A stretch of DNA of 64,000 nt, taken from Pseudomonas brenneri (lineage in GTDB: Bacteria > Pseudomonadota > Gammaproteobacteria > Pseudomonadales > Pseudomonadaceae). Of the stretch, positions 28,914 through 40,105 are shown piece after piece. Position 1 is the stretch's first letter. The number at the start of each line of letters is the position of its first letter. The position numbers and the translations under genes were made by a program. The notes below the pieces were generated by a model that was given only the letters and a program-made list of their open reading frames with translations, was not told the origin of the DNA and ran no database searches. The stretch covers positions 186,001 through 250,000 of the forward strand of contig NZ_VFIL01000010.1 in the NCBI RefSeq assembly GCF_007858285.1. Direction: 5' to 3'.

Positions 28914-30818
28914 TTAAACCGACAGTTCAACCAACAGCTTGTTCAGCCGGCGTACATAAGCCGCCGGGTCTTTCAGGCTGTCCCCTGCGGCCAGCGCCGC
29001 CTGGTCGAAGAGAATGTGCGACAGGTCGCCAAAACGCTCTTCGCTCTGCTCGCCGTCGAGTTTCTCGATCAACGGGTGAGCCGGGTTGAATTCGAAGATC
29101 GGCTTGGAGTCCGGCACCTTCTGCCCACTGGCTTCAAGGATCTGGCGCATCTGCATGCCCAGGTCCTGCTCGCCGATGGCCAGGATCGCCGGGGAGTCGG
29201 TCAGACGGTGGGAAACCCGCACTTCGCTGACAGCATCGCCCAGGGCGGCCTTGATCCGCTCAACCAGGCCTTCTTTGGACTTGGCCACTTCTTCAGCGGC
29301 TTTTTTGTCCTCTTCCGAATCCAGGTTGCCCAGGTCCAGGTCACCACGGGCCACGTCGACAAAGCTCTTGCCGTCGAACTCGCTGAGGTAGCTCATCAGC
29401 CACTCATCGATACGGTCGGTGAGCAGCAGCACTTCGATGCCTTTCTTGCGGAAGACTTCCAGGTGCGGGCTGTTCTTGACCTGGGCGTAGGTTTCACCGG
29501 TCAGGTAGTAGATCTTGTCCTGACCTTCCTTGGCGCGTGCCAGGTACTCGGCCAGGGACACAACCTGCTCGCCGTCTTCGCCCTGGGTGGAGGCAAAGCG
29601 CAACAGGCCGGCGATTTTTTCCTTGTTGGCGAAATCTTCTGCCGGGCCTTCCTTCATGACCTGGCCAAAGTTTTTCCAGAAGCCTTTGTATTGCTCAGGC
29701 TCGTTCTTCGCCAGTTTTTCCAGCATGTCGAGCACACGCTTGGTCAGCGCCGACTTCATCGAGTCGATGATCGGGTCTTTCTGCAGGATTTCCCGCGACA
29801 CGTTCAGCGACAGGTCATTGGAGTCGACCACGCCCTTGATAAAGCGCAGGTACAGCGGCAGGAAGGACTCTGCCTGGTCCATCACGAACACACGCTGTAC
29901 GTACAGCTTCAGGCCTTTGGGCGCTTCACGCTGGTACAGGTCGAACGGGGCACGGGCCGGGACGTAGAGCAGCGAGCTGTATTCCAGCTTGCCTTCGACC
30001 TTGTTGTGGCTCCAGCTCAACGGGTTTTCGTAGTCGTGGGCGATGTGCTTGTAGAACTCCTGGTATTCCTCGTCCTTCACTTCAGTGCGAGGACGGGTCC
30101 ACAGGGCGCTGGCGCGGTTGACCACTTCCCATTCCAGGGCTGGAGCCTCTTCGCCTTCGGCTGCCGCTTGTTCTTTCGGCAGTTCGATTGGCAGCGCGAT
30201 ATGGTCGGAGTACTTCTTGATGATATTGCGCAGGCGCCAGCCATCGGCGAATTCGTCTTCACCGTCCTTGAGGTGCAGCACGATACGGGTACCACGGTCG
30301 GCCTTATCGATGGTGGCGATCTCAAATTCGCCCTCACCTTTAGAAGACCAGTGCACGCCTTCGCCAGCAGCGAGGCCGGCACGGCGGCTGAACACTTCAA
30401 CCTTGTCGGCGACGATAAAGGCCGAATAGAAGCCCACGCCGAACTGGCCGATCAGGTGCGAATCTTTTTTCTGGTCGCCCGACAGGTTCTTCATGAAATC
30501 GGCGGTGCCGGATTTGGCGATGGTCCCCAGGTGGGTGATCGCGTCCTCACGGCTCATGCCGATGCCGTTGTCTTCGAGGGTGACGGTCTTGGCGTCCTTG
30601 TCGAAGCTCACACGGATTTTCAGTTCGGCGCCACCTTCCAGCAACTCAGGCTTGGACAGGGCTTCGAAACGTAATTTGTCGACAGCGTCAGAGGCGTTCG
30701 AGATCAATTCGCGAAGGAAGATTTCCTTGTTGGAATACAGCGAATGGATCATGAGGTGCAGCAGTTGCTTCACCTCGGTCTGGAAGCCCAGGGTTTCCTT
30801 TTGAGTTTCCACACTCAT
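28914..30818 (-). CDS. htpG: molecular chaperone HtpG (Hsp90)
   Basis: ATP-dependent cytosolic chaperone of 634 residues, the usual length. The GHKL ATPase motifs are at the N-terminus: [25 protein letters not shown] and [11 protein letters not shown]. The middle domain has the RGVVDS-type segment [18 protein letters not shown] with the catalytic Arg. The C-terminal dimerisation domain ends [10 protein letters not shown]. Start 30818 ([13 protein letters not shown]) is the family start; 22 further codons are open upstream. Confidence 0.97.
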   Translation of the reverse strand: MSVETQKETLGFQTEVKQLLHLMIHSLYSNKEIFLRELISNASDAVDKLRFEALSKPELLEGGAELKIRVSFDKDAKTVTLEDNGIGMSREDAITHLGTIAKSGTADFMKNLSGDQKKDSHLIGQFGVGFYSAFIVADKVEVFSRRAGLAAGEGVHWSSKGEGEFEIATIDKADRGTRIVLHLKDGEDEFADGWRLRNIIKKYSDHIALPIELPKEQAAAEGEEAPALEWEVVNRASALWTRPRTEVKDEEYQEFYKHIAHDYENPLSWSHNKVEGKLEYSSLLYVPARAPFDLYQREAPKGLKLYVQRVFVMDQAESFLPLYLRFIKGVVDSNDLSLNVSREILQKDPIIDSMKSALTKRVLDMLEKLAKNEPEQYKGFWKNFGQVMKEGPAEDFANKEKIAGLLRFASTQGEDGEQVVSLAEYLARAKEGQDKIYYLTGETYAQVKNSPHLEVFRKKGIEVLLLTDRIDEWLMSYLSEFDGKSFVDVARGDLDLGNLDSEEDKKAAEEVAKSKEGLVERIKAALGDAVSEVRVSHRLTDSPAILAIGEQDLGMQMRQILEASGQKVPDSKPIFEFNPAHPLIEKLDGEQSEERFGDLSHILFDQAALAAGDSLKDPAAYVRRLNKLLVELSV

Positions 30819-30907
30819 GGTCATCAAACTCCAATTGGATGGCAATGGCCGCCCCCGAAAGGGTTGGCGGCGGGTTGTCATCAAAGTTGGGGGCTAAGAC
30901 CAGGATT

Positions 30908-31372
30908 TCAAGGGTGGCCCTGCTCCTGAATCTTGAAATGCGCCCGAGCGGTGGCAATGGGCTCGGCCGGGGTGCTTTGCCAGGCGGTGATCGCGACATT
31001 GGCCACGCGCCGCCCCTGGCGCCACACCTGACAGGTGGCGTAAGTGTCGCGAAACTGCCCGGCCCGCAGGTAATCCAGGGAAAAGTCGACGATCTTGGGC
31101 AAACTCCTTTCAACCCCTGGAGCCTCCGTGGCTACCCATAAATGAAAGGCCGCCGACAGCTCCATAAAGCCTGCGATGACGCCCCCATGGATGGCCGGCA
31201 ATATCGGGTTACCAATATTGTCCTTGTTGGCAGGCATGCGAAACAGCAACTCATCCCCCAGGCGCGTGCATTCGATGCCGATCAACCGGGCATAGGGGAT
31301 CAGGTCGAGTAGCGCCTTGTAGTCGCCGCGCTGGTGGGCCTGCTCCATGCGGGTCTTGAATTGGTGTGTCAT
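30908..31372 (-). CDS. PaaI-family thioesterase (second of a pair)
   Basis: A 154-residue hotdog protein with the motif PAIHGGVIAGFMELSAAFHL, whose HGG turn and following Glu match PaaI-type acyl-CoA thioesterases. It overlaps the upstream paralogue by four bases (ATGA 31369-31372). The two share fold and motif but diverge strongly, so they could form a heteromer or act on different acyl-CoAs (inference). 89 bp separate it from htpG. Confidence 0.88.
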   Translation of the reverse strand: MTHQFKTRMEQAHQRGDYKALLDLIPYARLIGIECTRLGDELLFRMPANKDNIGNPILPAIHGGVIAGFMELSAAFHLWVATEAPGVERSLPKIVDFSLDYLRAGQFRDTYATCQVWRQGRRVANVAITAWQSTPAEPIATARAHFKIQEQGHP

Positions 31373-31845
31373 GCCTGTTCTCCCTTGATGCTGCTGCCAA
31401 ATCCCCGTGTGCCCTTCAAACGCTTGCCCATGCGCATGAATGTGCCCACCACATGGGCAATCGGTTGCTCGGGGTCATCCTGATAAGCAAAACCACGGGT
31501 AAAAATCACATCAGTGGTCACCCGGTAGCATTGGGCAAACCCGAACACCGGCTTGTGCGGCTCGGCCGGGTGCATGTAATCGATGCGCAAATCCAGGGTG
31601 GGGCACACTTCAAATTCCGGCAGCACACACAAGGTGGCCATGCCGCAGGCCGTGTCCATCAACGAGGTCAAGGCGCCACCATGAATGATCCCGGTTTGCG
31701 GATCGCCAACGATCTGCGGGCTATACGGCAAGAGCAAGGTCATGCCGTCCGCGCTCGCGTCATGCACCTCGATACCCAGTACCTGACAGTGACGCAGGGC
31801 TGAGACAAAACGTGCGGCACGCTCTAAAAGGGGGTTATCGGTCAT
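31369..31845 (-). CDS. PaaI-family thioesterase (first of a pair)
   Basis: A 158-residue hotdog protein with GIIHGGALTSLMDTACGMA, where the Asp takes the general-base position (the other copy has Glu). Start set at 31845 (MTDNPLLERAARF); the 13 upstream codons have no family similarity. Coupled by a 4-base overlap to the second thioesterase. Confidence 0.88.
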   Translation of the reverse strand: MTDNPLLERAARFVSALRHCQVLGIEVHDASADGMTLLLPYSPQIVGDPQTGIIHGGALTSLMDTACGMATLCVLPEFEVCPTLDLRIDYMHPAEPHKPVFGFAQCYRVTTDVIFTRGFAYQDDPEQPIAHVVGTFMRMGKRLKGTRGFGSSIKGEQA

Positions 31846-32003
31846 TCGATAAAGACTCTTATTAGTAGTGATCCGGCGAAACAAGTACCCCGGAAGAAAG
31901 TTCCTTGGAGAAACGGCTTATATATCTGTGGGATTAAAGGAACTAATACAGGCACCCCATGCTCGAAAGGCCAGTAGATATCTTCAATAAGGAGAAACAC
32001 CCC

Positions 32004-32255
32004 ATGCGCAAGACTTTCGCTGTTTCCTTGATGTTGGCTGCCGCCCTTGGCCTCGCTGCCTGCGATAAGAAATCCGAGGACAAAGCTCAGGATGCCACTC
32101 AGCATGCTGAACAAGCTCAGGAAAAAATGAGCGAAGCTCAGGATAAAGTGAACGACGCTGCAAAAGAAAACGCCGAAGCCGCCAAAGCCCAAGCTGAATC
32201 TGACGCAGCCGCGGCTAAAGAAAATGCTCCAGCTACACCTGCAAGCGGTTCCTGA
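32004..32255 (+). CDS. small alanine/lysine-rich putative lipoprotein
   Basis: An 83-residue protein. Its signal MRKTFAVSLMLAAALGLAAC ends in a good lipobox (LAAC), so Cys20 is probably lipidated. The mature part is highly charged and helical, with repeated A-Q-E-K heptads (EQAQEKMSEAQDKVNDAAKENAEAAKAQAE) in pieces, suggesting a coiled coil on the outer-membrane inner face. An AAGGAG ribosome-binding site (near 31989) and a perfect terminator flank it. Codon use is strongly biased, which suggests abundant expression. Function unknown. Confidence 0.85.
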   Translation: MRKTFAVSLMLAAALGLAACDKKSEDKAQDATQHAEQAQEKMSEAQDKVNDAAKENAEAAKAQAESDAAAAKENAPATPASGS

Positions 32256-32285
32256 TACCGCGGTTTAAATACCATGTTGCAAAAG

Positions 32286-32309
32286 AAAGCCCGCTTAATA
32301 GCGGGCTTT
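32286..32309. terminator. terminator hairpin after the small lipoprotein
   Basis: Stem AAAGCCCGC / GCGGGCTTT with loop TTAATA, 30 bp after the stop codon; it can serve the convergent DUF599 gene as well. Confidence 0.88.
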
Positions 32310-32379
32310 ACTTTGTGCGCTGTTTTTGTGAGCAGCCAAACCGGAAAGCCGGACTAAGCAGCCGTAATAAACGATCTAG

Positions 32380-33120
32380 TCAGGAAGCGGCCTCTTTATT
32401 TGCCTCAGGCAAAGGTGCCTCTGTCGGGGTATAAACCATGACTTCCAGAACATCGGAATGAAATTCCCGCCGGTACAGCACCAGCACCACCCCGCTGCTC
32501 ATCAGCATGAACAGCCAGGGGCTGACAAACCAGGCGAGCATGGTCATGCCGAAGTAATAGGAACGCAGGCCGAAGTTGAACTGGTTGGCGGCCATGGAAA
32601 TCACCCGCGCCGCCCGCGAGGCAAACGCCTTGCGTTCCTGCTCTGAGACATGCCGCTCACCGACCATCGGCGCCGAGCCAATCAGGATCGCTGCGAAGTT
32701 GTACTGGCGCATGCACCAACTGAAAGTAAAGAAGGCATAGACAAACACCAGGGCCAGGCACAGCAGCTTGATCTCCGACATGCCCTGGGACGCCTGTTGC
32801 ACCATGGGAATATCCGCCAGCAGCGAGACCGCACGCTCCGAGGCCCCGAGCACAGTGAGGATACCGGCAAGGATGATCAGGGTGCTGGAGGCGAAGAACG
32901 AAGCGTTGCGCTCCAGGTTGCCGATCACGCTGGCATCGGCGATGCGGTTGTCGCGCAGCAGCATACGACGCATCCAGTCTTCGCGGTACAGATGCAGCAC
33001 ACTGGCAAGGCAGGCAGTGTCCCGGGCTTTCCAACTGGCGTAGCGGGTGTAACCGCCCCAGCAGATGACAAACCAGAGCGCGGCAAGCAAGTGGATCAGG
33101 TTGGCTTCAACGAACGACAT
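32380..33120 (-). CDS. DUF599 integral membrane protein
   Basis: A 246-residue protein with about four transmembrane segments (LIHLLAALWFVICWGGYTRY; FFASSTLIILAGILTVLGAS; LLCLALVFVYAFFTFSWCMRQYNF; MTMLAWFVSPWLFMLMSSGVVLVLY in parts). The WCMRQYNF and VISMAANQFNFGLRSYYF motifs are those of DUF599. Cellular role unknown. Confidence 0.88.
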   Translation of the reverse strand: MSFVEANLIHLLAALWFVICWGGYTRYASWKARDTACLASVLHLYREDWMRRMLLRDNRIADASVIGNLERNASFFASSTLIILAGILTVLGASERAVSLLADIPMVQQASQGMSEIKLLCLALVFVYAFFTFSWCMRQYNFAAILIGSAPMVGERHVSEQERKAFASRAARVISMAANQFNFGLRSYYFGMTMLAWFVSPWLFMLMSSGVVLVLYRREFHSDVLEVMVYTPTEAPLPEANKEAAS

Positions 33121-33160
33121 GCGGGTCCTTTACACGATGAGTCTGGCGAACGCAGAACAA

Positions 33161-33181
33161 TGTGGGAGTGGGCTTGCTCCA
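33161..33181. repeat. solitary REP unit
   Basis: TGTGGGAGTGGGCTTGCTCC, one REP unit with a degenerate end, in the spacer between brnQ and the DUF599 gene. Confidence 0.75.
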
Positions 33182-33264
33182 ACATTGCTCTGCGTTCCAA
33201 CTTTGGAATTTCGTACCCCTTCGACGTTAGTCCACGAAAAAAGACACTGCTCGTCGCCCATAAA

Positions 33265-33296
33265 AAATGCCCCGGATCGATTGATACGGGGCATTT
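33265..33296 (-). terminator. rho-independent terminator of brnQ
   Basis: Stem AAATGCCCCG / CGGGGCATTT around a 12-base loop, about 26 bp after the brnQ stop on the minus strand. Confidence 0.85.
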
Positions 33297-33321
33297 CGAT
33301 TTCAGCGTATGTCAGATCGCT

Positions 33322-34635
33322 TTAAGCGATGGCTTCGCTGCGCTTACCCAGCATGCGGTCAACCCCGAATGCAGCCACCAGGGTAATCACACAAGGTACC
33401 AGCCACGCCAGGCCTTGCTCGCTCAATGGCAGGTTAGCCATTTGCGCAGGCATCCAACCGGCCAGGCCAGCGCCCTTGAGAGCGTCGATGGTGCCGAAGA
33501 TGAACGACACCAGCATCACCGGGCCAAGGATGCGGCCATGCTCATGCCAGAAGTCCTTGCAGAAGCTCAGGGCCACCAGAACGATGCACGGCGGGTAGAT
33601 GGCGGTCAGTACCGGGATCGAGAATGCAATCAGCTTGGTCAGGCCCAGGTTCGACACCAGCAGCGAGAACGCGGCCAGGATTACCACCAGGGTCTTGTAG
33701 GACAGTGGCAACACCCGGCTGAAGTACTCGGCGCAGGCACAGGTCAGGCCTACCGCCGTGACCAGGCACGCCAGGGAGATCAGCACCGCAAGAAAACCGC
33801 TGCCCAGGGAACCGAAGGTGTGTTGCACGTAGGCGTGCAATACCGCTGCGCCATTGGCTGCACCGGCGGCCACTTCATGGCTGCCCGAACCAAGGCGGAA
33901 CAGGCTGACGTAGACCAGCGCCAGGCCCACGCCGGCAATCAGCCCGGCAATGATCGCGTAGCGGGTAATCAGCTGTGGCGACTCGACGCCACGGGAGCGA
34001 ATGGCGTTAACGATCACGATGCCGAACACCAGCGCGCCCAGGGTATCCATGGTCAGGTAGCCATTGATAAAGCCCTGGGAGAACGGTGCGGCGACGTATT
34101 CAGGCGTTGCAACGCCGATATCACCCGCAGGCAGGGCGAAGGCTGCGATCCCCAGGACCGCCAGTGCAATGATCTTCAGCGGCGCGAGGAAACGGCCGAC
34201 GGTATCCAGCAAACGCCCTGGATACAGGGAGATGAAGAACACCAGCAGGAAGTACACCGAACTGTAGAGGAACAGGGCCAGCGGGCTTTCGCCGGTCAAT
34301 GGCGCCAGGCCTACTTCGAACGAAACCGTTGCGGTACGTGGCGTGGCGAACAATGGGCCGACAGCCAGGTAGCACGCTGCAGCCAGGATGCCACCGGCGA
34401 CCTTGCCGATGGGGCTGCTCAAGGCATCCATGCCACCACCAACCTTGGCCAGCGCGATAACGGTAACCACCGGCAAACCCACGGCGGTGATCAGGAAGCC
34501 CAACGCCGCCATCCAGACATGAGGCCCGGACTGCAAACCAACGATAGGCGGGAAGATGATGTTGCCGGCGCCCACGAACAGGGCAAAAGTCATAAAGCCC
34601 AACGCCAGGATATCCTGGCTTTTCAACACTTTCAT
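33322..34635 (-). CDS. brnQ: branched-chain amino acid transport carrier BrnQ
   Basis: Na+-coupled uptake of Leu, Ile and Val across the inner membrane. The 437-residue protein has about twelve transmembrane helices; the start [20 protein letters not shown] and the following [11 protein letters not shown] motif are diagnostic of the LIVCS family. 82 codons of open frame upstream have no relation to the family, so the start is 34635. No clear Shine-Dalgarno sequence precedes it. Confidence 0.93.
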   Translation of the reverse strand: MKVLKSQDILALGFMTFALFVGAGNIIFPPIVGLQSGPHVWMAALGFLITAVGLPVVTVIALAKVGGGMDALSSPIGKVAGGILAAACYLAVGPLFATPRTATVSFEVGLAPLTGESPLALFLYSSVYFLLVFFISLYPGRLLDTVGRFLAPLKIIALAVLGIAAFALPAGDIGVATPEYVAAPFSQGFINGYLTMDTLGALVFGIVIVNAIRSRGVESPQLITRYAIIAGLIAGVGLALVYVSLFRLGSGSHEVAAGAANGAAVLHAYVQHTFGSLGSGFLAVLISLACLVTAVGLTCACAEYFSRVLPLSYKTLVVILAAFSLLVSNLGLTKLIAFSIPVLTAIYPPCIVLVALSFCKDFWHEHGRILGPVMLVSFIFGTIDALKGAGLAGWMPAQMANLPLSEQGLAWLVPCVITLVAAFGVDRMLGKRSEAIA

Positions 34636-34878
34636 TTGAGGAAATACCACACTACTGAATCGGAATTTAGAGAGGGATTCCCTATGGATGAGGGAAATGC
34701 TGCCGGCCCTTATGGGGACCGACCGGTCTAGCACGCGGCTTCCTTTTGGGATGCGGGCGCATAAAGAGGCGGCTAGCGTACAGAATTTGCCTGACAAACG
34801 CACTGTTGCGGGGCGGACTGTCCGATAAGCGACACTTGAATGTCGCGTTTTCATACTTAATTTGGCAATGCAGTCCAC

Positions 34879-34968
34879 TGTGGGAGCAGGCTTGCTCGCG
34901 AATGCGCTGGGTCAGCACTGAATGCATCAACTGATACACCGCATTCGCGAGCAAGCCCGCTCCCACAT
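34879..34968. repeat. REP inverted pair (GCGGGCTTGCTCGCGA type)
   Basis: TGTGGGAGCAGGCTTGCTCG at 34879 and its inverted partner ending TCCCACA at 34967; the inner AATGCG / CGCATT also pair. Confidence 0.9.
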
Positions 34969-34994
34969 TTTGATCTTCAGCAACCGGCAGAAAG

Positions 34995-35024
34995 CACAAA
35001 GGCCACCCGAAGGTGGCCTTTGTG
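34995..35024 (-). terminator. rho-independent terminator of the suc operon
   Basis: Stem CACAAAGGCCACC / GGTGGCCTTTGTG with loop CGAA, 28 bp after the sucD stop on the minus strand. Confidence 0.88.
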
Positions 35025-35051
35025 TGGTGAAGCGTCAGTTAAGCGCGAGGC

Positions 35052-35933
35052 TTACTTGACAGCCCAGCCAGTCAGCTCGGACAAAGCCTTGCCGATGTCT
35101 GCCAGCGAACGCACGGTTTTCACGCCTGCGTCTTCCAGGGCAGCAAACTTCTCGTCTGCAGTGCCCTTGCCGCCAGAGATGATTGCGCCAGCATGGCCCA
35201 TGCGCTTGCCCGCAGGGGCAGTCACACCAGCGATGTAGGAAACAACCGGTTTGGTCACGTGTGCCTTGATGTAGGCAGCCGCTTCTTCTTCAGCCGAACC
35301 GCCGATCTCACCGATCATGACGATCGCTTCGGTCTTCGGGTCTTCCTGGAACAGTTTCAGGATGTCGATGAAGTTCGAACCTGGGATCGGGTCACCGCCG
35401 ATGCCGACGCAAGTCGACTGACCGAAACCGGCGTCAGTGGTCTGCTTCACAGCTTCGTAGGTCAGGGTGCCGGAACGGGAAACGATACCGACTTTGCCTG
35501 GCAAGTGAATGTGACCTGGCATGATGCCGATCTTGCATTCGCCTGGAGTGATCACGCCTGGGCAGTTAGGGCCGATCAGGGTAACACCCAGCTCGTCGCA
35601 CTTAACTTTAGCGTCCAGCATGTCCAGGGTAGGAATGCCTTCGGTGATGCAAACGATCAGCTTGATGCCGCCGAATGCTGCTTCCAGGATCGAGTCCTTG
35701 CAGAAAGGAGCTGGAACGTAGATCACGCTGGCGGTAGCGCCAGTTTGAGCAACAGCATCTTTCACGGTGTTGAACACTGGCAGGCCCAGGTGCTCGGTGC
35801 CGCCTTTGCCTGGAGTTACGCCGCCAACCATCTTGGTGCCGTATTCGATGGCTTGCTGGGTGTGGAAGCTACCTTGCGAACCGGTAATACCCTGGCAGAT
35901 AACTTTGGTGTCTTTATTGATCAGGACGCTCAT
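35052..35933 (-). CDS. sucD: succinyl-CoA synthetase alpha subunit
   Basis: With SucC converts succinyl-CoA, ADP (or GDP) and phosphate to succinate, ATP and CoA. The 293-residue protein has the CoA-binding [15 protein letters not shown] segment, the GPNCPGVI motif and the phosphohistidine loop [12 protein letters not shown]. Its ATG overlaps the sucC stop by one base (TAATG). Last gene of the sdh-suc cluster. Confidence 0.97.
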   Translation of the reverse strand: MSVLINKDTKVICQGITGSQGSFHTQQAIEYGTKMVGGVTPGKGGTEHLGLPVFNTVKDAVAQTGATASVIYVPAPFCKDSILEAAFGGIKLIVCITEGIPTLDMLDAKVKCDELGVTLIGPNCPGVITPGECKIGIMPGHIHLPGKVGIVSRSGTLTYEAVKQTTDAGFGQSTCVGIGGDPIPGSNFIDILKLFQEDPKTEAIVMIGEIGGSAEEEAAAYIKAHVTKPVVSYIAGVTAPAGKRMGHAGAIISGGKGTADEKFAALEDAGVKTVRSLADIGKALSELTGWAVK

Positions 35934-37099
35934 TATTTGCCCTCCGCAGCTTTGACAACTTGTTGAGCAGCGTCGGTCAGGCTGGTAGCAGCGATGATGT
36001 TCAAACCGCTTTCTGCCAGTACTTTAGCGCCCAGTTCAGCGTTGTTACCTTCAAGGCGTACAACAACCGGGATTTTCACGCCGACTTCTTTCACTGCACC
36101 GATGATGCCTTCGGCAATCATGTCGCAACGAACGATGCCGCCGAAGATGTTGACCAGTACTGCAGCGACGTTGGAGTCGGACAGGATGATCTTGAACGCT
36201 TCGGTAACGCGCTCCTTGGTAGCACCACCGCCTACGTCGAGGAAGTTGGCTGGCTTACCGCCATGCAGGTTGACGATGTCCATGGTACCCATGGCCAGGC
36301 CAGCACCGTTGACCATGCAACCGATGTTACCTTCCAGGGCTACGTAGTTCAGTTCGAACTTGGCAGCGTGCGCTTCGCGCGGATCGTCTTGCGACGGATC
36401 GTGGAAAGTCTTCAGCTTAGGCTGACGGTACATGGCGTTGGCGTCGATGTTGATCTTGGCGTCGAGGCAATGCAGATCGCCGTCAGCCTTGATCACCAGC
36501 GGGTTCACTTCCAGCAGGGCCAGATCGTGATCCTGGAACAGTTTGGCCAGACCAACGAAGATCTTGGCGAACTGGGCAACTTGCTTGCCTTCCAGACCCA
36601 GCTGGAAAGCCAGCTCGCGACCCTGGAATGGCTGAGCGCCAACCAGTGGATCGATAGTGGCCTTGAGAATTTTTTCTGGGGTTTCGTGAGCGATCTTCTC
36701 GATGTCCACGCCACCTTCGGTGGAAGCCATGAACACGATGCGACGGCTCGAACGGTCAACGACAGCGCCCAGGTACAGCTCTTTAGCGATATCAGTGCAC
36801 GATTCAACCAGGATCTTGGTGACTGGCTGGCCATTGGCGTCAGTCTGGTAAGTCACCAGACGCTTGCCCAGCCACTGCTGTGCGAAGGCCTTGGCGTCTT
36901 CTTTGCTGCGAACCAGCTTAACGCCGCCCGCTTTACCGCGACCACCAGCGTGGACCTGGGCTTTGACAACCCACTCGGTGCCGCCGATTTTGTCGCAAGC
37001 TTCTGCTGCTGCTTCCGGGGTGTCTACTGCGTAGCCCTTGGAAACTGGCAGGCCGTATTCAGCGAACAGCTGCTTACCCTGATACTCGTGAAGATTCAT
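35933..37099 (-). CDS. sucC: succinyl-CoA synthetase beta subunit
   Basis: A 388-residue ATP-grasp subunit that binds nucleotide and succinate. It begins [19 protein letters not shown], has [17 protein letters not shown] (nucleotide binding) and the C-terminal [11 protein letters not shown] motif. Start 37099 is the standard one; the frame is open 16 codons upstream. It shares one base with sucD. Confidence 0.97.
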   Translation of the reverse strand: MNLHEYQGKQLFAEYGLPVSKGYAVDTPEAAAEACDKIGGTEWVVKAQVHAGGRGKAGGVKLVRSKEDAKAFAQQWLGKRLVTYQTDANGQPVTKILVESCTDIAKELYLGAVVDRSSRRIVFMASTEGGVDIEKIAHETPEKILKATIDPLVGAQPFQGRELAFQLGLEGKQVAQFAKIFVGLAKLFQDHDLALLEVNPLVIKADGDLHCLDAKINIDANAMYRQPKLKTFHDPSQDDPREAHAAKFELNYVALEGNIGCMVNGAGLAMGTMDIVNLHGGKPANFLDVGGGATKERVTEAFKIILSDSNVAAVLVNIFGGIVRCDMIAEGIIGAVKEVGVKIPVVVRLEGNNAELGAKVLAESGLNIIAATSLTDAAQQVVKAAEGK

Positions 37100-37212
37100 G
37101 CTTTTTACCGTCTTCGTTAGGTACTGCGCATTCGGCGCTGCGCTCATTATGAGTGCCGCGCCACCTGTGACTGCTGCTTGCCCAGCTTCATCGCCCTAAG
37201 GCCGGCAAAGCT

Positions 37213-37256
37213 GCGCAAGACTGCGTCCAGCGGATATTCCGCGGTGAGTCTTGCGC
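37213..37256. repeat. nested hairpin in the lpd-sucC spacer
   Basis: Outer stem GCGCAAGACT (37213-37222) / AGTCTTGCGC (37247-37256), inner stem GCGGA (37230-37234) / TCCGC (37238-37242). On the transcribed minus strand it could slow or stop RNA polymerase or protect the mRNA end between lpd and sucC. No T tract follows. Confidence 0.6.
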
Positions 37257-37303
37257 GCAAGGCTCACGACGGGCAACTCCGCCGTGGTTTCTTATTATCT
37301 CGC

Positions 37304-38755
<1,452 letters not shown>

Positions 38756-38761
38756 TTAGCA

Positions 38762-38824
38762 AAAAAGCTTCAAGCCCGAGCCACAAGCCAGGCTGCAATT
38801 GCTTGCAGCTTGAAACTTGCAGCT
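38762..38824. repeat. imperfect hairpin with AGCTTCAAGC / GCTTGAA repeats in the sucB-lpd spacer
   Basis: AAGCTTCAAGCCC is followed by ACAAGCCAGGCTGC and GCTTGCAGCTTGAAACTTGCAGCT; several overlapping short inverted repeats of the GCTTGAAGCTTGCAGC kind can pair. Similar small repeats occur between genes in Pseudomonas. Confidence 0.5.
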
Positions 38825-38837
38825 CACGGCCGCTTTA

Positions 38838-40061
38838 TCAGATATCCAGCAGCAGACGAGCTGGATCTTCCAGCAGGTTCTTGATGGTCACCAGGAAAGT
38901 CACGGCTTCTTTACCATCGATCAGGCGGTGATCGTAGGACAGTGCCAGGTACATCATCGGACGAATCACGACCTGGCCATTGATGGCCATCGGACGCTGG
39001 ATGATGTTGTGCATGCCCAGGATCGCAGCTTGCGGCGGGTTGACGATCGGGGTCGACATCATCGAACCGAAAGTACCACCGTTGGTGATCGTGAAGGTAC
39101 CGCCGGTCATCTCGTCGATGGTCAGCTTGCCGTCACGGGCCTTCTTGCCGAAGCCGGCGATGCCGCCTTCGATTTCAGCCAGGCTCATCAGCTCGGCGTT
39201 ACGCAGGACCGGTACCACCAGGCCACGGTCGCTGGAGACGGCAACGCCGACGTCCGCATAGCCGTGGTAGACGATGTCACTGCCGTCGATGGAAGCGTTG
39301 ACTGCCGGGAAGCGCTTGAGTGCTTCGGTGGCCGCTTTCACGAAGAACGACATGAAGCCCAGGCGTACGCCGTTGTGGGACTTCTCGAACAGATCCTTGT
39401 ACTTCGAACGCAGGGCCATGACTTCAGTCATGTCGACTTCGTTGAAAGTGGTCAGCATCGCCATGTTCGACTGTGCTTCAACCAGGCGCTTGGCCACGGT
39501 GGCACGCACGCGGGTCATCGGTACGCGCTTCTCGGTGCGGTCGCCAGCAGCGAACACAGGAGCAGCGGCAGCCGGGGCAGCAGCCTTGGCAGGTGCGGCA
39601 GCCGGGGCGTTTTTCTTGGCTTCAACAGCGGCAACCACGTCTTCCTTGGTCACACGGCCGTCTTTGCCGGTGCCTTTGATGGAAGCCAGGTTGATGCCGT
39701 TTTCTTCAGCCAACTGACGCGCAGCCGGTGCAGCGATTGGATCTTCACCACCCGCAGCCGGAGCGGCAGCAGCAGGTGCGGCAGCCGGAGCAGCAGCGGC
39801 GGCTGGAGCTGCGGCAGCAGCACTGCCCGCTTCGATCGAACCCAGTACCTGGTTGGACAGGACGGTAGCGCCCTCTTCAGCAATGATGGCGCCCAGGACG
39901 CCGTCGGCTTCGGCCAACACTTCCAGTACAACCTTGTCGGTCTCGATGTCGACGATCAGGTCGTCACGCTTGACGGCCTCACCTGGTTTCTTGTGCCAGG
40001 TGGCAACGGTGCCATCGGCAACCGATTCCGGGAATGACGGGGCTTTGATTTCGATAGCCAT
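38838..40061 (-). CDS. sucB: dihydrolipoyllysine-residue succinyltransferase (E2)
   Basis: Core of the 2-oxoglutarate dehydrogenase complex. The 407-residue protein has an N-terminal lipoyl domain with the lipoylated lysine in [11 protein letters not shown], an Ala/Pro-rich linker (residues about 80-105), the peripheral-subunit-binding domain ([21 protein letters not shown] in pieces), a second Ala/Pro linker, and the catalytic acyltransferase domain with [13 protein letters not shown] (HxxxDG). It lies 44 bp downstream of sucA. Confidence 0.97.
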   Translation of the reverse strand: MAIEIKAPSFPESVADGTVATWHKKPGEAVKRDDLIVDIETDKVVLEVLAEADGVLGAIIAEEGATVLSNQVLGSIEAGSAAAAAPAAAAAPAAAPAAAAPAAGGEDPIAAPAARQLAEENGINLASIKGTGKDGRVTKEDVVAAVEAKKNAPAAAPAKAAAPAAAAPVFAAGDRTEKRVPMTRVRATVAKRLVEAQSNMAMLTTFNEVDMTEVMALRSKYKDLFEKSHNGVRLGFMSFFVKAATEALKRFPAVNASIDGSDIVYHGYADVGVAVSSDRGLVVPVLRNAELMSLAEIEGGIAGFGKKARDGKLTIDEMTGGTFTITNGGTFGSMMSTPIVNPPQAAILGMHNIIQRPMAINGQVVIRPMMYLALSYDHRLIDGKEAVTFLVTIKNLLEDPARLLLDI

Positions 40062-40105
40062 TATCTGTGGGTCCTTAAAATTCGGTTTCAGTCAGCGCGA
40101 AGGCG

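Larger units (their letters stand above)
34636..35051. other. 416-bp spacer between sucD and brnQ
   Basis: Contains the brnQ control region, an inverted REP pair (34879-34968) and the sucD terminator (34995-35024). Otherwise I see no gene in it. Confidence 0.7.

Noticed and set aside
28727-28930. N-terminal extension of the dienelactone hydrolase through the REP pair
   Set aside because: The extra 68 residues are translated REP sequence; a ribosome-binding site lies directly before 28726.
28713-30674. 653-codon plus-strand frame opposite htpG
   Set aside because: Begins in a REP pair and runs antisense to a full-length Hsp90 gene.
35960-37120. 386-codon frame opposite sucC
   Set aside because: Shadow of sucC, which is full length with all motifs.
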